DNA of 64,000 nt from contig JOBE01000004.1 of the NCBI GenBank assembly GCA_000717735.1, forward strand, positions 1-64,000, written 5' to 3'. Below are positions 33,771 through 42,035 of this stretch, in pieces; the stretch's first letter is position 1; every line of letters begins with the position of its first letter. The notes under the pieces are model-generated. The model saw nothing but the letters and a program-made list of their open reading frames with translations. It was not told the DNA's origin and made no database searches. A program made the position numbers and the translations under genes. The DNA is from Streptomyces griseoluteus. GTDB lineage: Bacteria; Actinomycetota; Actinomycetes; Streptomycetales; Streptomycetaceae.

Positions 33771-34445
33771 GACGCCGGCACCCCCTCGCGCAAGGCGCTC
33801 ACGACCTTCGCCGAGGCCTGCGGCATCACCCTGGAACGCGTCAGCGACGGCGTCATCCACGTGGACGGCGAGCCCTTCTCCCACATGCCCACCGGCGCCG
33901 GCGGAAAGCTGGTCCCCGCGAGCGAGCGCTACCTCGCCCCGCGCCGCAGACGCATCGGCATGGTGTTCCAGCAGTTCAACCTCTTCCCCCACATGAGCGT
34001 GCTCGCCAACGTGACGGAGGCCCCGGTCCACGTCCTCGGTATCGACAAGGACGAGGCCACCCGCCGCGCCCGCGACCTGCTCGACCTCGTCGGCCTCGCC
34101 GACAAGCACGACGCCCACCCCACCCGGCTCTCCGGGGGCCAGCAACAACGCGTCGCCATCGCCCGGGCGCTCGCGATGCGGCCGGAAGTTCTGCTCCTGG
34201 ACGAAGTGACCTCCGCCCTCGATCCCGAGCTGGTGGCGGAAGTCCTCGACGTGCTGCGCCAGGTGGCCCGCACCACCGACATCACCATGCTGTGCGTGAC
34301 CCACGAGATGGGCTTCGCCCGGGACATCTCGGACCGGATCATGATGTTCGACCACGGACGGATCCTGGAGTCAGGGCCCCCGGAGAGGCTCCTCGACATT
34401 CCCGAGCACGAGCGCACCCGCTCATTCCTGCGGACGGTGCGCTGA
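33771..34445 (+). pseudogene. ABC transporter ATPase lacking the P-loop (EhuA/GlnQ type)
   Basis: The C-terminal about 200 residues of a polar-amino-acid or ectoine-type ATPase are intact: Q-loop MVFQQFNLFPHMSV, signature LSGGQQQR, Walker B VLLLDEVTSALDP, H-loop CVTHEMGFA. The Walker A motif and strand before it are missing. In their place an unrelated segment (DAGTPSRKALTTFAEACG) joins at about residue VSDGVIHVDGE, and this looks like the end of a helix-turn-helix protein. Without a P-loop it cannot bind ATP normally. No permease or binding-protein gene is adjacent. It looks like a recombination scar. Confidence 0.8.
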
Positions 34446-34520
34446 CCGGCCTCGCACGCACCACCACAGCCGTCCTCTTCCGGGTCCACGCTGATGCCAT
34501 TCGTCCGGAGGCGCGGGACA

Positions 34521-34537
34521 CCTCCTCCCGGAGGAGG
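34521..34537. other. Hairpin CCTCCTCCCGGAGGAGG in a 250-bp gap
   Basis: A perfect short dyad between the ATPase relic and the flotillin-like gene. It contains both an anti-Shine-Dalgarno (CCTCC) and a Shine-Dalgarno (GGAGG) half, which in RNA would pair with each other. No frame follows closely, so a weak terminator is the simplest reading. The rest of the 34446-34698 gap holds no gene. Confidence 0.4.
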
Positions 34538-34698
34538 CACCCGAGGACCGCGCCGCTCTCGCAGCCGCGTTCACGCGTGAGTCCGAGCGGCATGAAGACC
34601 GCGTAAAGATTGCCGGAACCCGGCAGTGACCATCCACGCCGCTCTGTGGAACCATCCCTGGCAACGGGAGTTTCGGAGCACGGGGCGAGGTGGCGTTC

Positions 34699-35367
34699 AT
34701 GGGCTGGTTTCTTGGTCTCGGCATCGCCGTACTCGTGGTCCTGCTCGGCCTCGTGGTCATCACTCGATACAAGGTCGTCGGGCCCAGCGAGGCGTTCATC
34801 ATCACGGGCCGTCGCGGGAAGCAGGCCACCGATCCGGACACCGGGCGAGTGTTCACCGACAACAGCGGCCAGAAGGAGAAGGCCGAGGCCAGCCTGTCGG
34901 GTCAGGGCCTGGTGCTGGACGCCTTCCAGATCCAGGACGTCACCACCGAGGGCTCCTACCTGGAGGACCTCGGCCGTCCGGAGGCCGCCCGCGCCGAGCA
35001 GGAGGCCGAGGCCGCCGCGATCGCGGCCAAGGGATCCGCCGAGGCCGAGGCCATGCAGAAGAAGGCCGACGCCTTCGCCCCGTACGGCGACGCCGCCGTC
35101 CTCCAGATGCTCGTCGAGGTCCTGCCCCAGGTCGTCGCCAAGGCATCCGAACCGCTGTCCGCCGTCGACAAGATGACCGTCATCTCCACCGACGGGGCGA
35201 GCCAGCTGACCCGCACCGTCACCGACAACGTCGCCCAGGGCATGGAGCTGCTCTCCTCCACCACCGGAGTCGGCCTCGCCCAGCTCCTCCAGAGCGTCAC
35301 CCAGAAGAAACCCGCACCGTCGTCGGCCGTGCCGTCCGACGACGGATCGATCGAGATCACCGACTAG
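34699..35367 (+). CDS. Flotillin-like protein with internal deletions
   Basis: A 222-residue membrane protein made of flotillin pieces. Residues 1-59 carry the N-terminal transmembrane helix and RYKVVGPSEAFIITGRRG start; then the sequence jumps to EASLSGQGLVLDAFQIQDVTTEGSYLEDLGRPEAARA (about 63-99) and again to AEAAAIAAKGSAEAEAMQKKADAF and the normal C-terminus. Full flotillins are about 480 residues, so most of the SPFH domain and the long coiled coil are gone, yet both joins keep frame. The ATG 34699 has GAGG 8 bases upstream; a GTG at 34690 is possible. It may be a non-functional relic, a miniature scaffold, or an assembly collapse. Confidence 0.75.
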   Translation: MGWFLGLGIAVLVVLLGLVVITRYKVVGPSEAFIITGRRGKQATDPDTGRVFTDNSGQKEKAEASLSGQGLVLDAFQIQDVTTEGSYLEDLGRPEAARAEQEAEAAAIAAKGSAEAEAMQKKADAFAPYGDAAVLQMLVEVLPQVVAKASEPLSAVDKMTVISTDGASQLTRTVTDNVAQGMELLSSTTGVGLAQLLQSVTQKKPAPSSAVPSDDGSIEITD

Positions 35368-35470
35368 CCGGCAACTGTTCGACCGATCAAGGGACAGCAG
35401 GGCAACCCCATGAGGAAGCTGTGCGTCTCCTGGTCGGGCGCAGTGATCGCGCACCCACGAGGAGAGCATC

Positions 35471-36583
35471 ATCACCGCCATACGCAAGACCCTCACCGCC
35501 ACCGCAGTCGTTAGCGCCGTCCTGGTGGGCTCGGCCGCCTGCGGCACGGTCGAGCAGCTGTCCGCAGGACAGAAGCTGGACCAGGCCTTCGAGAAGCTGG
35601 GCCAGGAGAAGTCGATCTCCTTCGAGCTGGACCTGGACGTCGACGCGAGCACCCTCAAGGAGATGGGCGCGGCATCGGCCCCGGAGCCTGGCGAGGAGAT
35701 CCCCGACGAGGCCGCCGAGCTGATCAGCGGCGCGAAGATCAGCGTCACGGTGGAATCGAGGAAGCCGATCGACGAGTCCGACGAGAAGGACTTCGTCGGC
35801 ATGGCAATGAAGGTCAGCGCCCCCGACGGCGACCTCGTCGAGTACCGGGTCGTCGGCGACTACACCTACATCCGGTCCGACGTAGAAGCCCTCTCCAAGG
35901 CGATGGGCTCCCCCATGCCGCCCACCGACGAACTGCCTCCGGAGGCCGGGGGTCTCAAGAAGGCACTGGAGGGCGAGTGGGTCAAGATCAACACCGAGGA
36001 GATGAAGAAGGCCGGCGAGGAGATGGGCCAGGCGCCCGGCACCAAGCCGTCGTCGGAGCCCTCGCCACAGCCCTCGCTGGACGCCAAGACCCAGAACAAG
36101 CTCCTGGAAGCCTTCCGCGAGGTCATCGCCCGCGAGGTCGACTTCACGACCGCCGGGGGCGAGGACGGAACCGAGCACATCACCGCCAAGGCCCCGTTCC
36201 GCACCCTGATCACGGAGCTGATCGGCGAGATCCGTCCGCTCTCCAAGGACCTGCCGCCCGGCATGGGCCTACCGACGGACAAGGATCTGAAGGACGCCCC
36301 TGACGCCCAGGTCACGGCCGACTTCACCCTGAAGAACGGCGAGCTGACCGAGGTGTACGTCGACCTCGCCAAGCTCGCCGAGGACGCGAAGGTCAAGAAG
36401 TTCGGTCTGGTACTGAAGATGAGCGGGGGCACCAAGCCCACAGCCCCGGCCGGAGCCACCGAAGTGGACCTCGAAGAGATCATGGGCGGCTTCGCCGGCG
36501 CCATGATGCAGGACGGGGAGTTCGACGAGAGCGACCTCCCCGACGAAGGCCTCGAAGGGGGCTTCGCCCAGGACGCCACGTAG
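35471..36583 (+). CDS. Putative lipoprotein with apparent ATC start
   Basis: A secreted lipoprotein of 370 residues if read from ATC 35471. The N-terminus TAIRKTLTATAVVSAVLVGSAAC is a clear lipoprotein signal with the lipobox cysteine near residue 22, and the mature part has two similar halves and an acidic C-terminus, resembling LolA/LppX-like carrier proteins. AGGAG at 35460-35464 stands 6 bases before the ATC, the ideal spacing, but no ATG, GTG or TTG exists there. The first usual start (GTG 35525) would cut off the signal peptide core. Either ATG became ATC by mutation or base-call error, or a rare AUC start is used. Confidence 0.72.
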   Translation: MTAIRKTLTATAVVSAVLVGSAACGTVEQLSAGQKLDQAFEKLGQEKSISFELDLDVDASTLKEMGAASAPEPGEEIPDEAAELISGAKISVTVESRKPIDESDEKDFVGMAMKVSAPDGDLVEYRVVGDYTYIRSDVEALSKAMGSPMPPTDELPPEAGGLKKALEGEWVKINTEEMKKAGEEMGQAPGTKPSSEPSPQPSLDAKTQNKLLEAFREVIAREVDFTTAGGEDGTEHITAKAPFRTLITELIGEIRPLSKDLPPGMGLPTDKDLKDAPDAQVTADFTLKNGELTEVYVDLAKLAEDAKVKKFGLVLKMSGGTKPTAPAGATEVDLEEIMGGFAGAMMQDGEFDESDLPDEGLEGGFAQDAT

Positions 36584-36637
36584 ACAAGGAAGCTGGACTC
36601 GTGGGTCGGCAGCCCGTGACGGCCGGTTCCCGCAAAC

Positions 36638-36950
36638 GACAAGCCCTACAGCGCCCGCTGGCGCCGGGCACAGGACGTACTCGTCGGTCTCGCCGGGCTC
36701 ATCGCCTTCCTCACAGGCAGCACCCTGCTGGTCATCTCGCTCCCGCAAGTCCTGGCAGAGGAGAGGGCCTTCCTCTCGGCGCCCGCATACCAGGGGGTAC
36801 CAGCCGGGAGCTGCCTGTACTCGGCCTGGTTCCCCGTGGAGTCCTCCAGGTTCAGCACGGTGAGCAGGCGGACGGCTGGGTACGGGTCTCCGGGCCCGAA
36901 GAGAGCGCCGGACGGGTGCGGTTCAGCGGGGAGCGCAAGAACGGGTCTCA
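36638..36950 (+). pseudogene. Fragment of a small membrane protein
   Basis: One frame reads YSARWRRAQDVLVGLAGLIAFLTGSTLLVISLP, a typical single-helix membrane segment, after an in-frame stop and without any start codon. The likely continuation HGEQADGWVRVSGPEESAGRVRFSG is in another frame, so at least one frameshift is needed. The region fills the gap between the lipoprotein and the convergent gene at 36948. Confidence 0.5.
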
Positions 36951-38081
36951 CGGAATCTCAGGCAGCTCCAACCCGGTGCAGTGCCCGCGCCGGACCTGGT
37001 CCTTCGCGAACTCCGCCACGTACTCGCGCAGCAGGACGCGCTGTGCTTGTTTCTCGGCCTCGGTCGGAGGCCGGTTCCGCTCGTCCCTCTCCCGTTCTTC
37101 ACGGGGGCGGTCGTCGTAGCCCCAGTGCGCGGCGAAGCCGGCGTTCCCGCCGTCGCACCGGGCGACGGCCCATGCCCTGTCCTCGGTCAGTGCGGGCTTC
37201 CAGGTACCAGCGCCCATCGGCAGGGGGTCCGGGCCGGAACCCCACTCGTGTACGTTCGTGCCCCAGTCACCGCGCCACCCGGTGAGCTCGACGAGCGGTC
37301 GGCCCCGCCGGTCACTGCGGTCGTCGTCCTTCGGCGCGTACAACGTGCAGCGTCCGACGATGCCGCCGTCCGCGATGGCGACGCGCACCTCCCCGTCGCG
37401 GCCTTCCGCCGGAACACGGGTCGTGGCGAGGGCGTCGCAGGCCGTGCCCCTCGCCTCCGCGCGGGGCACGAACCTTCCGGTGTCCGGGACCGCGCCGTCT
37501 CTCGGTTGGGGCAGCGGCTCGCCACCACAACCCAGCTTCCTGGTCACCGCGTTCGTCATCCGTACCGCGAGCCGCAGCATGGCGGCCTTCTCCTCGCGGC
37601 TCTCGGCGAAGTAGGTCCACGTGGTCACGAGCAGCCGGTGGTCGTCACCGCGCGGTTCCCTGATGCCCGTCGGGCACTCGGGCATCAGGAAGACCCGGCT
37701 GTGCTGGTCTTCGAATCCGGGCAGACCGCCCGGCAGCACGGCGTGCGGTGGATAGTAGGCCCCGACGAACCGCAACTCCTCGTCGCGGGCCGGTCCGGGC
37801 GGATAGGCGTCGACAGCGACCACGACCTTGTCCGCGTCACTCTTCAGCACGCAGTGGTATTGACCGAGATCCTCGTCGAAGGACTCCCGCTCCGAGCCGA
37901 GTCGCACGTCCGTCCGTACCGTCTTCAGGTCACCGCTGGGCAAGGCGCCCCCGCATGCCTCGCGTGCCAGCCACCAGTCCGTCACCGGCGCGCGGACCGA
38001 GAACCCGACGATGACCAGCGCGAGGCCCGTAAAGGCCAGGCTCCACAACCACTTACGGTGCCTCGACGCCCAATCTCCCAT
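36948..38081 (-). CDS. Membrane-anchored Cys-rich protein, paralogue 1
   Basis: A 377-residue protein with one N-terminal helix (about 11-28) and a large extracellular part. It shares with the next two genes the motif ACGGALPSGDLKTV after the helix, two repeated halves and spaced cysteines (YHCVL, CPTG, LGCGG, GTACDA, GRCTLY, VARCDGG, GHCTG). No known domain is recognised. GGGGGAA precedes the ATG at 38081. It is divergent from paralogue 2 over a 270-bp gap. Function unknown; exported and probably disulphide-bonded. Confidence 0.8.
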   Translation of the reverse strand: MGDWASRHRKWLWSLAFTGLALVIVGFSVRAPVTDWWLAREACGGALPSGDLKTVRTDVRLGSERESFDEDLGQYHCVLKSDADKVVVAVDAYPPGPARDEELRFVGAYYPPHAVLPGGLPGFEDQHSRVFLMPECPTGIREPRGDDHRLLVTTWTYFAESREEKAAMLRLAVRMTNAVTRKLGCGGEPLPQPRDGAVPDTGRFVPRAEARGTACDALATTRVPAEGRDGEVRVAIADGGIVGRCTLYAPKDDDRSDRRGRPLVELTGWRGDWGTNVHEWGSGPDPLPMGAGTWKPALTEDRAWAVARCDGGNAGFAAHWGYDDRPREERERDERNRPPTEAEKQAQRVLLREYVAEFAKDQVRRGHCTGLELPEIP

Positions 38082-38351
38082 GCGTTCCCCCGTTGTGCCG
38101 AACACCGCTTCCGCAACCGAGCGACCAGCCTCGCATGTCCCTTGCGGGCCAACCCCCACGGGGGTCCACTGCCACACCATCGACGCCGACGGTGTCCTGG
38201 TCACCGACTCCCGTGGTGTTTCGGCAGCCGTCACCGGTCACCATGCCGAAGCCCGGTTCGCCGGGTCACTGTCCGCAGCCATGAGGACGGGGCCATCCGT
38301 CGGAAGCCTGTTTGATAGCGTCCTCGGCCGGACGAACGGGGAAGGTGCGGA

Positions 38352-39575
38352 ATGCGAGGCACACGGGAGCGGAAGTGGCTCCCCTACGTGATGGCGGGTG
38401 GTCTGCTCGCTCTGGTTCTCGCCGGGGTCGTGGCGTGGTTCTCGGTCGGCCGTGCGCAGCAGCGCGCCGACAATCTCGACCAACTGGCGCGGGCCTGCGG
38501 GGGGTTGCTGCCTCGTGAACAGCTACGCGGCTTCGTGCCGGGTGACAGCGCCGGCGTCCTCGAGGAGTACGGCACGATGCTCGATCCCGGCCAGGAGAGC
38601 CGTGCGCTGCTGGACTGTTCGCTCTCCTGGGGCGCCGGACGGTGGGAACCCGAGGCACTGGTTCAGGTCAGGGCGGAGGCGCTGATCGCGACGCAGGTCG
38701 CGGAGGCCGACACGGGATCACGGTCCATCGGCGACTTCCCGATGCCTCTTCCGGCCGGCGCGAGGGGCGGTAGCGGGGCCGACGACCGGGTCGTGGGAAG
38801 TGAGGTCAGCGCCTCGTTGCAGGTGGAGTGTCCCGGCGGGCTCCGCGGCCGGAGCCAGGCGTCCACGCGGTTCCAGGTCTCGGTGGAGCTGCCGTCTGCG
38901 GCGGACAGTGAGTACGACGTCTCCGACACCGACCGGCTGCTCGCCGCCCGCACCGCCGTGGGCGTCGCCAACTGGGTCATCGAGCGCCAGGACTGCGGCC
39001 GTGAGCCGATCCGTACCGACGCCTCGCCCCGCCCCGCCGAAGGTCCCGTACCGACGAAGCTCTGCGCGTGGCTCGATCCCCAAGCGCTGGAATTCGCCGC
39101 CGAGGAGTGGGAGTTCTCCGGGGACGGCACGTACGACCCGCGAGCCGGGTTCTGCACCGGCAGCATCGCCGGATACGGTGCCCCCACCGGCATGCCCGTC
39201 GTGGCGGTGCGGGCGGAGAGCTGGTCGGGCGAGTTCGCCCGTGGCGCGTACGAGCGGCACGCGTACGTCGGAACGGTTCCAGGACGCCGCGCGTCGTCGT
39301 CCGTCATCAAGTCCTCGGAGTTCCCGCCGACGCTGGCCCTGTGGGCCGAGTCGGTGTGCGACGGCGGCCCGAGCTACCACCGGGTCGCCGTCACCCCGGA
39401 AGTCGACTTCGGAGACGGAGGACAGGTCGTCGTGGAAGATCACGTCCGCAAGCGGTTCTCGACGGATGCGCGAGCCGCGCTCGACCGCTACCTGGCGGCG
39501 CCGGACGGCTGGCCGCAGCGTTCACACTGCCACGGCAGCAAGGTCCTGGGCGAGGTGGAGGAATGGCCGCGATGA
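38352..39575 (+). CDS. Membrane-anchored Cys-rich protein, paralogue 2
   Basis: A 407-residue homologue of the genes on both sides, with an N-terminal helix (about 11-31), ACGGLLPREQLRGF, and cysteines at LLDCSLSW, VECPGG, DCGREP, KLCAWL, GFCTGS, SVCDGG and SHCHGS. It has two structurally similar halves, as if an ancestral domain doubled. GGGGAAGG stands before the ATG. Its stop overlaps the next ATG as ATGA. Unknown function. Confidence 0.8.
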   Translation: MRGTRERKWLPYVMAGGLLALVLAGVVAWFSVGRAQQRADNLDQLARACGGLLPREQLRGFVPGDSAGVLEEYGTMLDPGQESRALLDCSLSWGAGRWEPEALVQVRAEALIATQVAEADTGSRSIGDFPMPLPAGARGGSGADDRVVGSEVSASLQVECPGGLRGRSQASTRFQVSVELPSAADSEYDVSDTDRLLAARTAVGVANWVIERQDCGREPIRTDASPRPAEGPVPTKLCAWLDPQALEFAAEEWEFSGDGTYDPRAGFCTGSIAGYGAPTGMPVVAVRAESWSGEFARGAYERHAYVGTVPGRRASSSVIKSSEFPPTLALWAESVCDGGPSYHRVAVTPEVDFGDGGQVVVEDHVRKRFSTDARAALDRYLAAPDGWPQRSHCHGSKVLGEVEEWPR

Positions 39576-40717
39576 GGCGACGCGCGGTGCGGGTCGGAGC
39601 GGGACTGGGCGCGCTGGTGCTGCTCACGGGCGGCCTCTTCTTCTTCACCGGCGGCTACGACCGCTGGTCGACCGGCCGGATGCTCACGAGGGCGTGCGAC
39701 GGTGTGCTCCCCGCCGACCAGGTGCGTTCCCTCCTCGGCGAGGGGCCGCTGAAGGCGGGGGGCGACGACAGCGAGGGAAGCCTCGACGGCACCACGACTT
39801 CGCTGCGGGTGACGTGCGGCATCAGCCGGGTGACCGAGAAGAACGCGGGCAAGCCCGTCGACGACGGATCGGTGACGGTCACCATCAACGGCGTACCGAC
39901 TCTCACCCGCGAGGACCGGCGCTACGAGAGCCTCTACCCCACGATGCGGTCCGAACTGCCGCCCGCCCCTCTGGGGCAGGGGTGGAACGGCGCGTTCGAT
40001 GTGGGCGACGAACACGGTGAGGCGGAGGCCACCACGACGGTCCTGCTGGACTGCGCACCCGGCCGCGGCGACCTGCTGATCACCGTGGCGGTAGACGTGG
40101 ACGGGTACGTGGACGACAGCCCGCTCGACAATCCCGCGCGCCGCATCGCCTTCGCGCGCATCGCCACGGACACGGCCGCCAACGCCTCTCACCGGTGGAA
40201 CTGCCACGCCGACCTCGGCGAACCGCTGACCACCGCGCCCCTGCCCGTGAACAAGGACGAGTACGTGGCCCCGGCGGACGCCAAGGGAACCTGCTCCGGC
40301 ATCACCGCCCGGGGCACGTCGGTGGCACGGGCCTGGGAGAGCGGACGCGGCACCGCGCCGTTCGAGGCGTGCGTGCTGGGCGACACCGAGGGCCACACCA
40401 CCTACCGGCTCGCCGCGCACTACGGCCCGTACGCGGAGGGCGTGCGGCACGACCAGTTCGAACGCTCGGGGGACACCGATCCGATCGGAGGCGGGCAGCG
40501 GTCCGGGGTACTGGCCGACGGCGGCTACTGGACCACCTCGGCCTGTCCCGGAAGCGGCGAACCCGCGTTCTTCTCGCTCATCCCGTACAGCGACAAGGCC
40601 ACGAGGTCGGACGCCGACCGGGCGTACGAGCTCTCCGTCCTGAAGGTCTTCGCCGATCGCTCCGCCGCTGCCCACCATTGCGCGGCGCCCGCCGTGCCCG
40701 AGGAGGGAGGACGCTGA
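39572..40717 (+). CDS. Membrane-anchored Cys-rich protein, paralogue 3
   Basis: A 381-residue member of the same family: helix about 8-26, ACDGVLPADQVRSLL, then LRVTCGIS, LLDCAPG, WNCHAD, GTCSGI, EACVLG, SACPGSGEP and HHCAAP. I chose ATG 39572 because it overlaps the upstream stop (ATGA) and has GGAGGA 9 bases before; the ATG at 39563 is too close to that site. The three paralogues suggest a locally expanded surface-protein set. No enzyme motif is visible. Confidence 0.8.
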   Translation: MRRRAVRVGAGLGALVLLTGGLFFFTGGYDRWSTGRMLTRACDGVLPADQVRSLLGEGPLKAGGDDSEGSLDGTTTSLRVTCGISRVTEKNAGKPVDDGSVTVTINGVPTLTREDRRYESLYPTMRSELPPAPLGQGWNGAFDVGDEHGEAEATTTVLLDCAPGRGDLLITVAVDVDGYVDDSPLDNPARRIAFARIATDTAANASHRWNCHADLGEPLTTAPLPVNKDEYVAPADAKGTCSGITARGTSVARAWESGRGTAPFEACVLGDTEGHTTYRLAAHYGPYAEGVRHDQFERSGDTDPIGGGQRSGVLADGGYWTTSACPGSGEPAFFSLIPYSDKATRSDADRAYELSVLKVFADRSAAAHHCAAPAVPEEGGR

Positions 40718-40960
40718 TCGAGGACGGGCCACGGCAGGCGGGCGTCTCCGCCCGCGCCGGAGCCGGTGTCACTCCCCGCCCGGCCCCTGGCCAACGACGC
40801 GTTCGGGCGGATGGCCGAAGCCGGACACGGCATGATCCGACGCCTGCGGGCCGACTTCACCGGGCCGGCGGTCGACCGGCTGCTTCCAGGAGAAGGTCGC
40901 TACGGCAGATCGAGCGGGACTACCTGGGCCCGCCGGGGCGCGTCGTGACACAGACGTGGC
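40718..40960 (+). other. Short degenerate coding remnant
   Basis: A plus-strand frame reads DAFGRMAEAGHGMIRRLRADFTGPAVDRLLPGEGR and seems to continue one frame over as RQIERDYLGPPGRVVTQT. It looks like the C-terminal end of an unidentified protein with a frameshift near 40895-40905. No start or family. The 290-bp gap holds nothing else apart from the terminator. Confidence 0.35.
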
Positions 40961-40961
40961 C

Positions 40962-40992
40962 GGGGGGCGGCTCGAACACCGAGCCGCCCCCC
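40962..40992 (-). terminator. Terminator of the choline/betaine operon
   Basis: A perfect 13-bp stem GGGGGGCGGCTCG/CGAGCCGCCCCCC with a 5-base loop lies 16 bases past the stop of the binding-protein gene. No T-run is evident, as is common in Streptomyces. It closes the five-gene minus-strand operon. Confidence 0.85.
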
Positions 40993-41007
40993 CGGGCCAC
41001 GGCCGGG

Positions 41008-41997
41008 TCATTTCTTCGGCAGCCACGCCTTCCAGGTCGACTCGTTCTCCTTGACCCACTTCTCGGCCGCCTTCTCCGCGGTCATCTTGTCGGCGGCGAC
41101 GTACTTGGCGACCAGGTTCTGCTGCTCGGTCGTCCAGTTGAAGTTCTTCAGGAACTCCGCCGCGTCGCCGCCCTCCTTCGCGAAGTCGGCGTTCATCCAC
41201 TTCTTCAGCGGCACGTCCGGGTACGCGCAGGCGACGGCCTTCTTGTCCGCGTCACAGCCGTCCTTGTACGGCGGCAGCTTCACCTCGACCAGGTCCATGG
41301 TGGCGTTCATCCACTGCGGGGTCCACCAGTACGTGAGGAAGGGCTTCTTGTTCTTGTACAGCTGCTCCAGCTGTGCCAGGTGCGTGGCCTCGGCGCCCGC
41401 CTCGATCGGCTTGTAGTTCAGCCCGAGGTTCTTGATCAGGGCGTTGTCGTGTGAGACGTACGACGGGTCGCCCTTGATGAACTGGCCCTTGTCGCCGCTC
41501 TCCGGGGTCTTGAAGACGGCCGCGTACTTGTTGAGGTTCTTGTGGTCCGTGATATCCGGCTTCTCGTCCGCCAGGTACTTCGGAACGAACCAGCCGATGT
41601 GGCCCGTCACGCCCAGCTCGCCGGCCGAGACGACGGACTTGTTGCCCTGGACGTAGCGCTTCTCCTCCTGGGGGTGACCCCAGTCCTCCAGGATCGCGTC
41701 GATCTTGCCCTGGCTCATCGCGTCCCAGGCCGGGGTCTCGTCCATCTGCTGCGTCTTGACCTCGTACCCGAGCTCGTGCTCCAGCAGGTACGCGGCGACG
41801 GCCGTGTTGACCTCGGCGCCGACCCACGACGGGGTGTGCAGGCTGACGGTCTTGGAGTCGCCGCCGCCGGTCTCGGCGGCGCCGCAGGCGCCGACGGTGA
41901 GCAGGGCGAGGGCGCCGGTCGCCGCGAGGGCCGTTCTGGTGCGGCGGGACCTGGCGCGCGGGCGCGGATCGACGGGGGCGTGGGCGGGAGTGGGCAT
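41008..41997 (-). CDS. Glycine betaine/choline ABC transporter binding lipoprotein (OpuAC/ProX type)
   Basis: Substrate-binding lipoprotein of 329 residues: signal with lipobox LLTVGAC, then an OpuAC domain (about 50-325) with the aromatic-rich segments TPSWVGAEV, TPAWDAMSQGKIDAILEDWG, GHIGWFVPKY and YWWTPQWMNA that form the quaternary-amine cage. GAAAGGCAG precedes the ATG at 41997. It is the last gene of the operon, 38 bases after the permease. With the choline oxidase and aldehyde dehydrogenase upstream, choline and/or betaine are the expected ligands. Confidence 0.93.
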   Translation of the reverse strand: MPTPAHAPVDPRPRARSRRTRTALAATGALALLTVGACGAAETGGGDSKTVSLHTPSWVGAEVNTAVAAYLLEHELGYEVKTQQMDETPAWDAMSQGKIDAILEDWGHPQEEKRYVQGNKSVVSAGELGVTGHIGWFVPKYLADEKPDITDHKNLNKYAAVFKTPESGDKGQFIKGDPSYVSHDNALIKNLGLNYKPIEAGAEATHLAQLEQLYKNKKPFLTYWWTPQWMNATMDLVEVKLPPYKDGCDADKKAVACAYPDVPLKKWMNADFAKEGGDAAEFLKNFNWTTEQQNLVAKYVAADKMTAEKAAEKWVKENESTWKAWLPKK

Positions 41998-42035
41998 GAT
42001 GAACTGCCTTTCGAATGTGCGGAAGTGTTGGCTGG

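Noticed and set aside
38082..38351. Small plus-strand gene in the divergent gap (VHCHTIDADGVLVTDSRG)
   Set aside because: The coding-like run is short, has no start with a ribosome-binding site, and lies where the two divergent promoters are expected.
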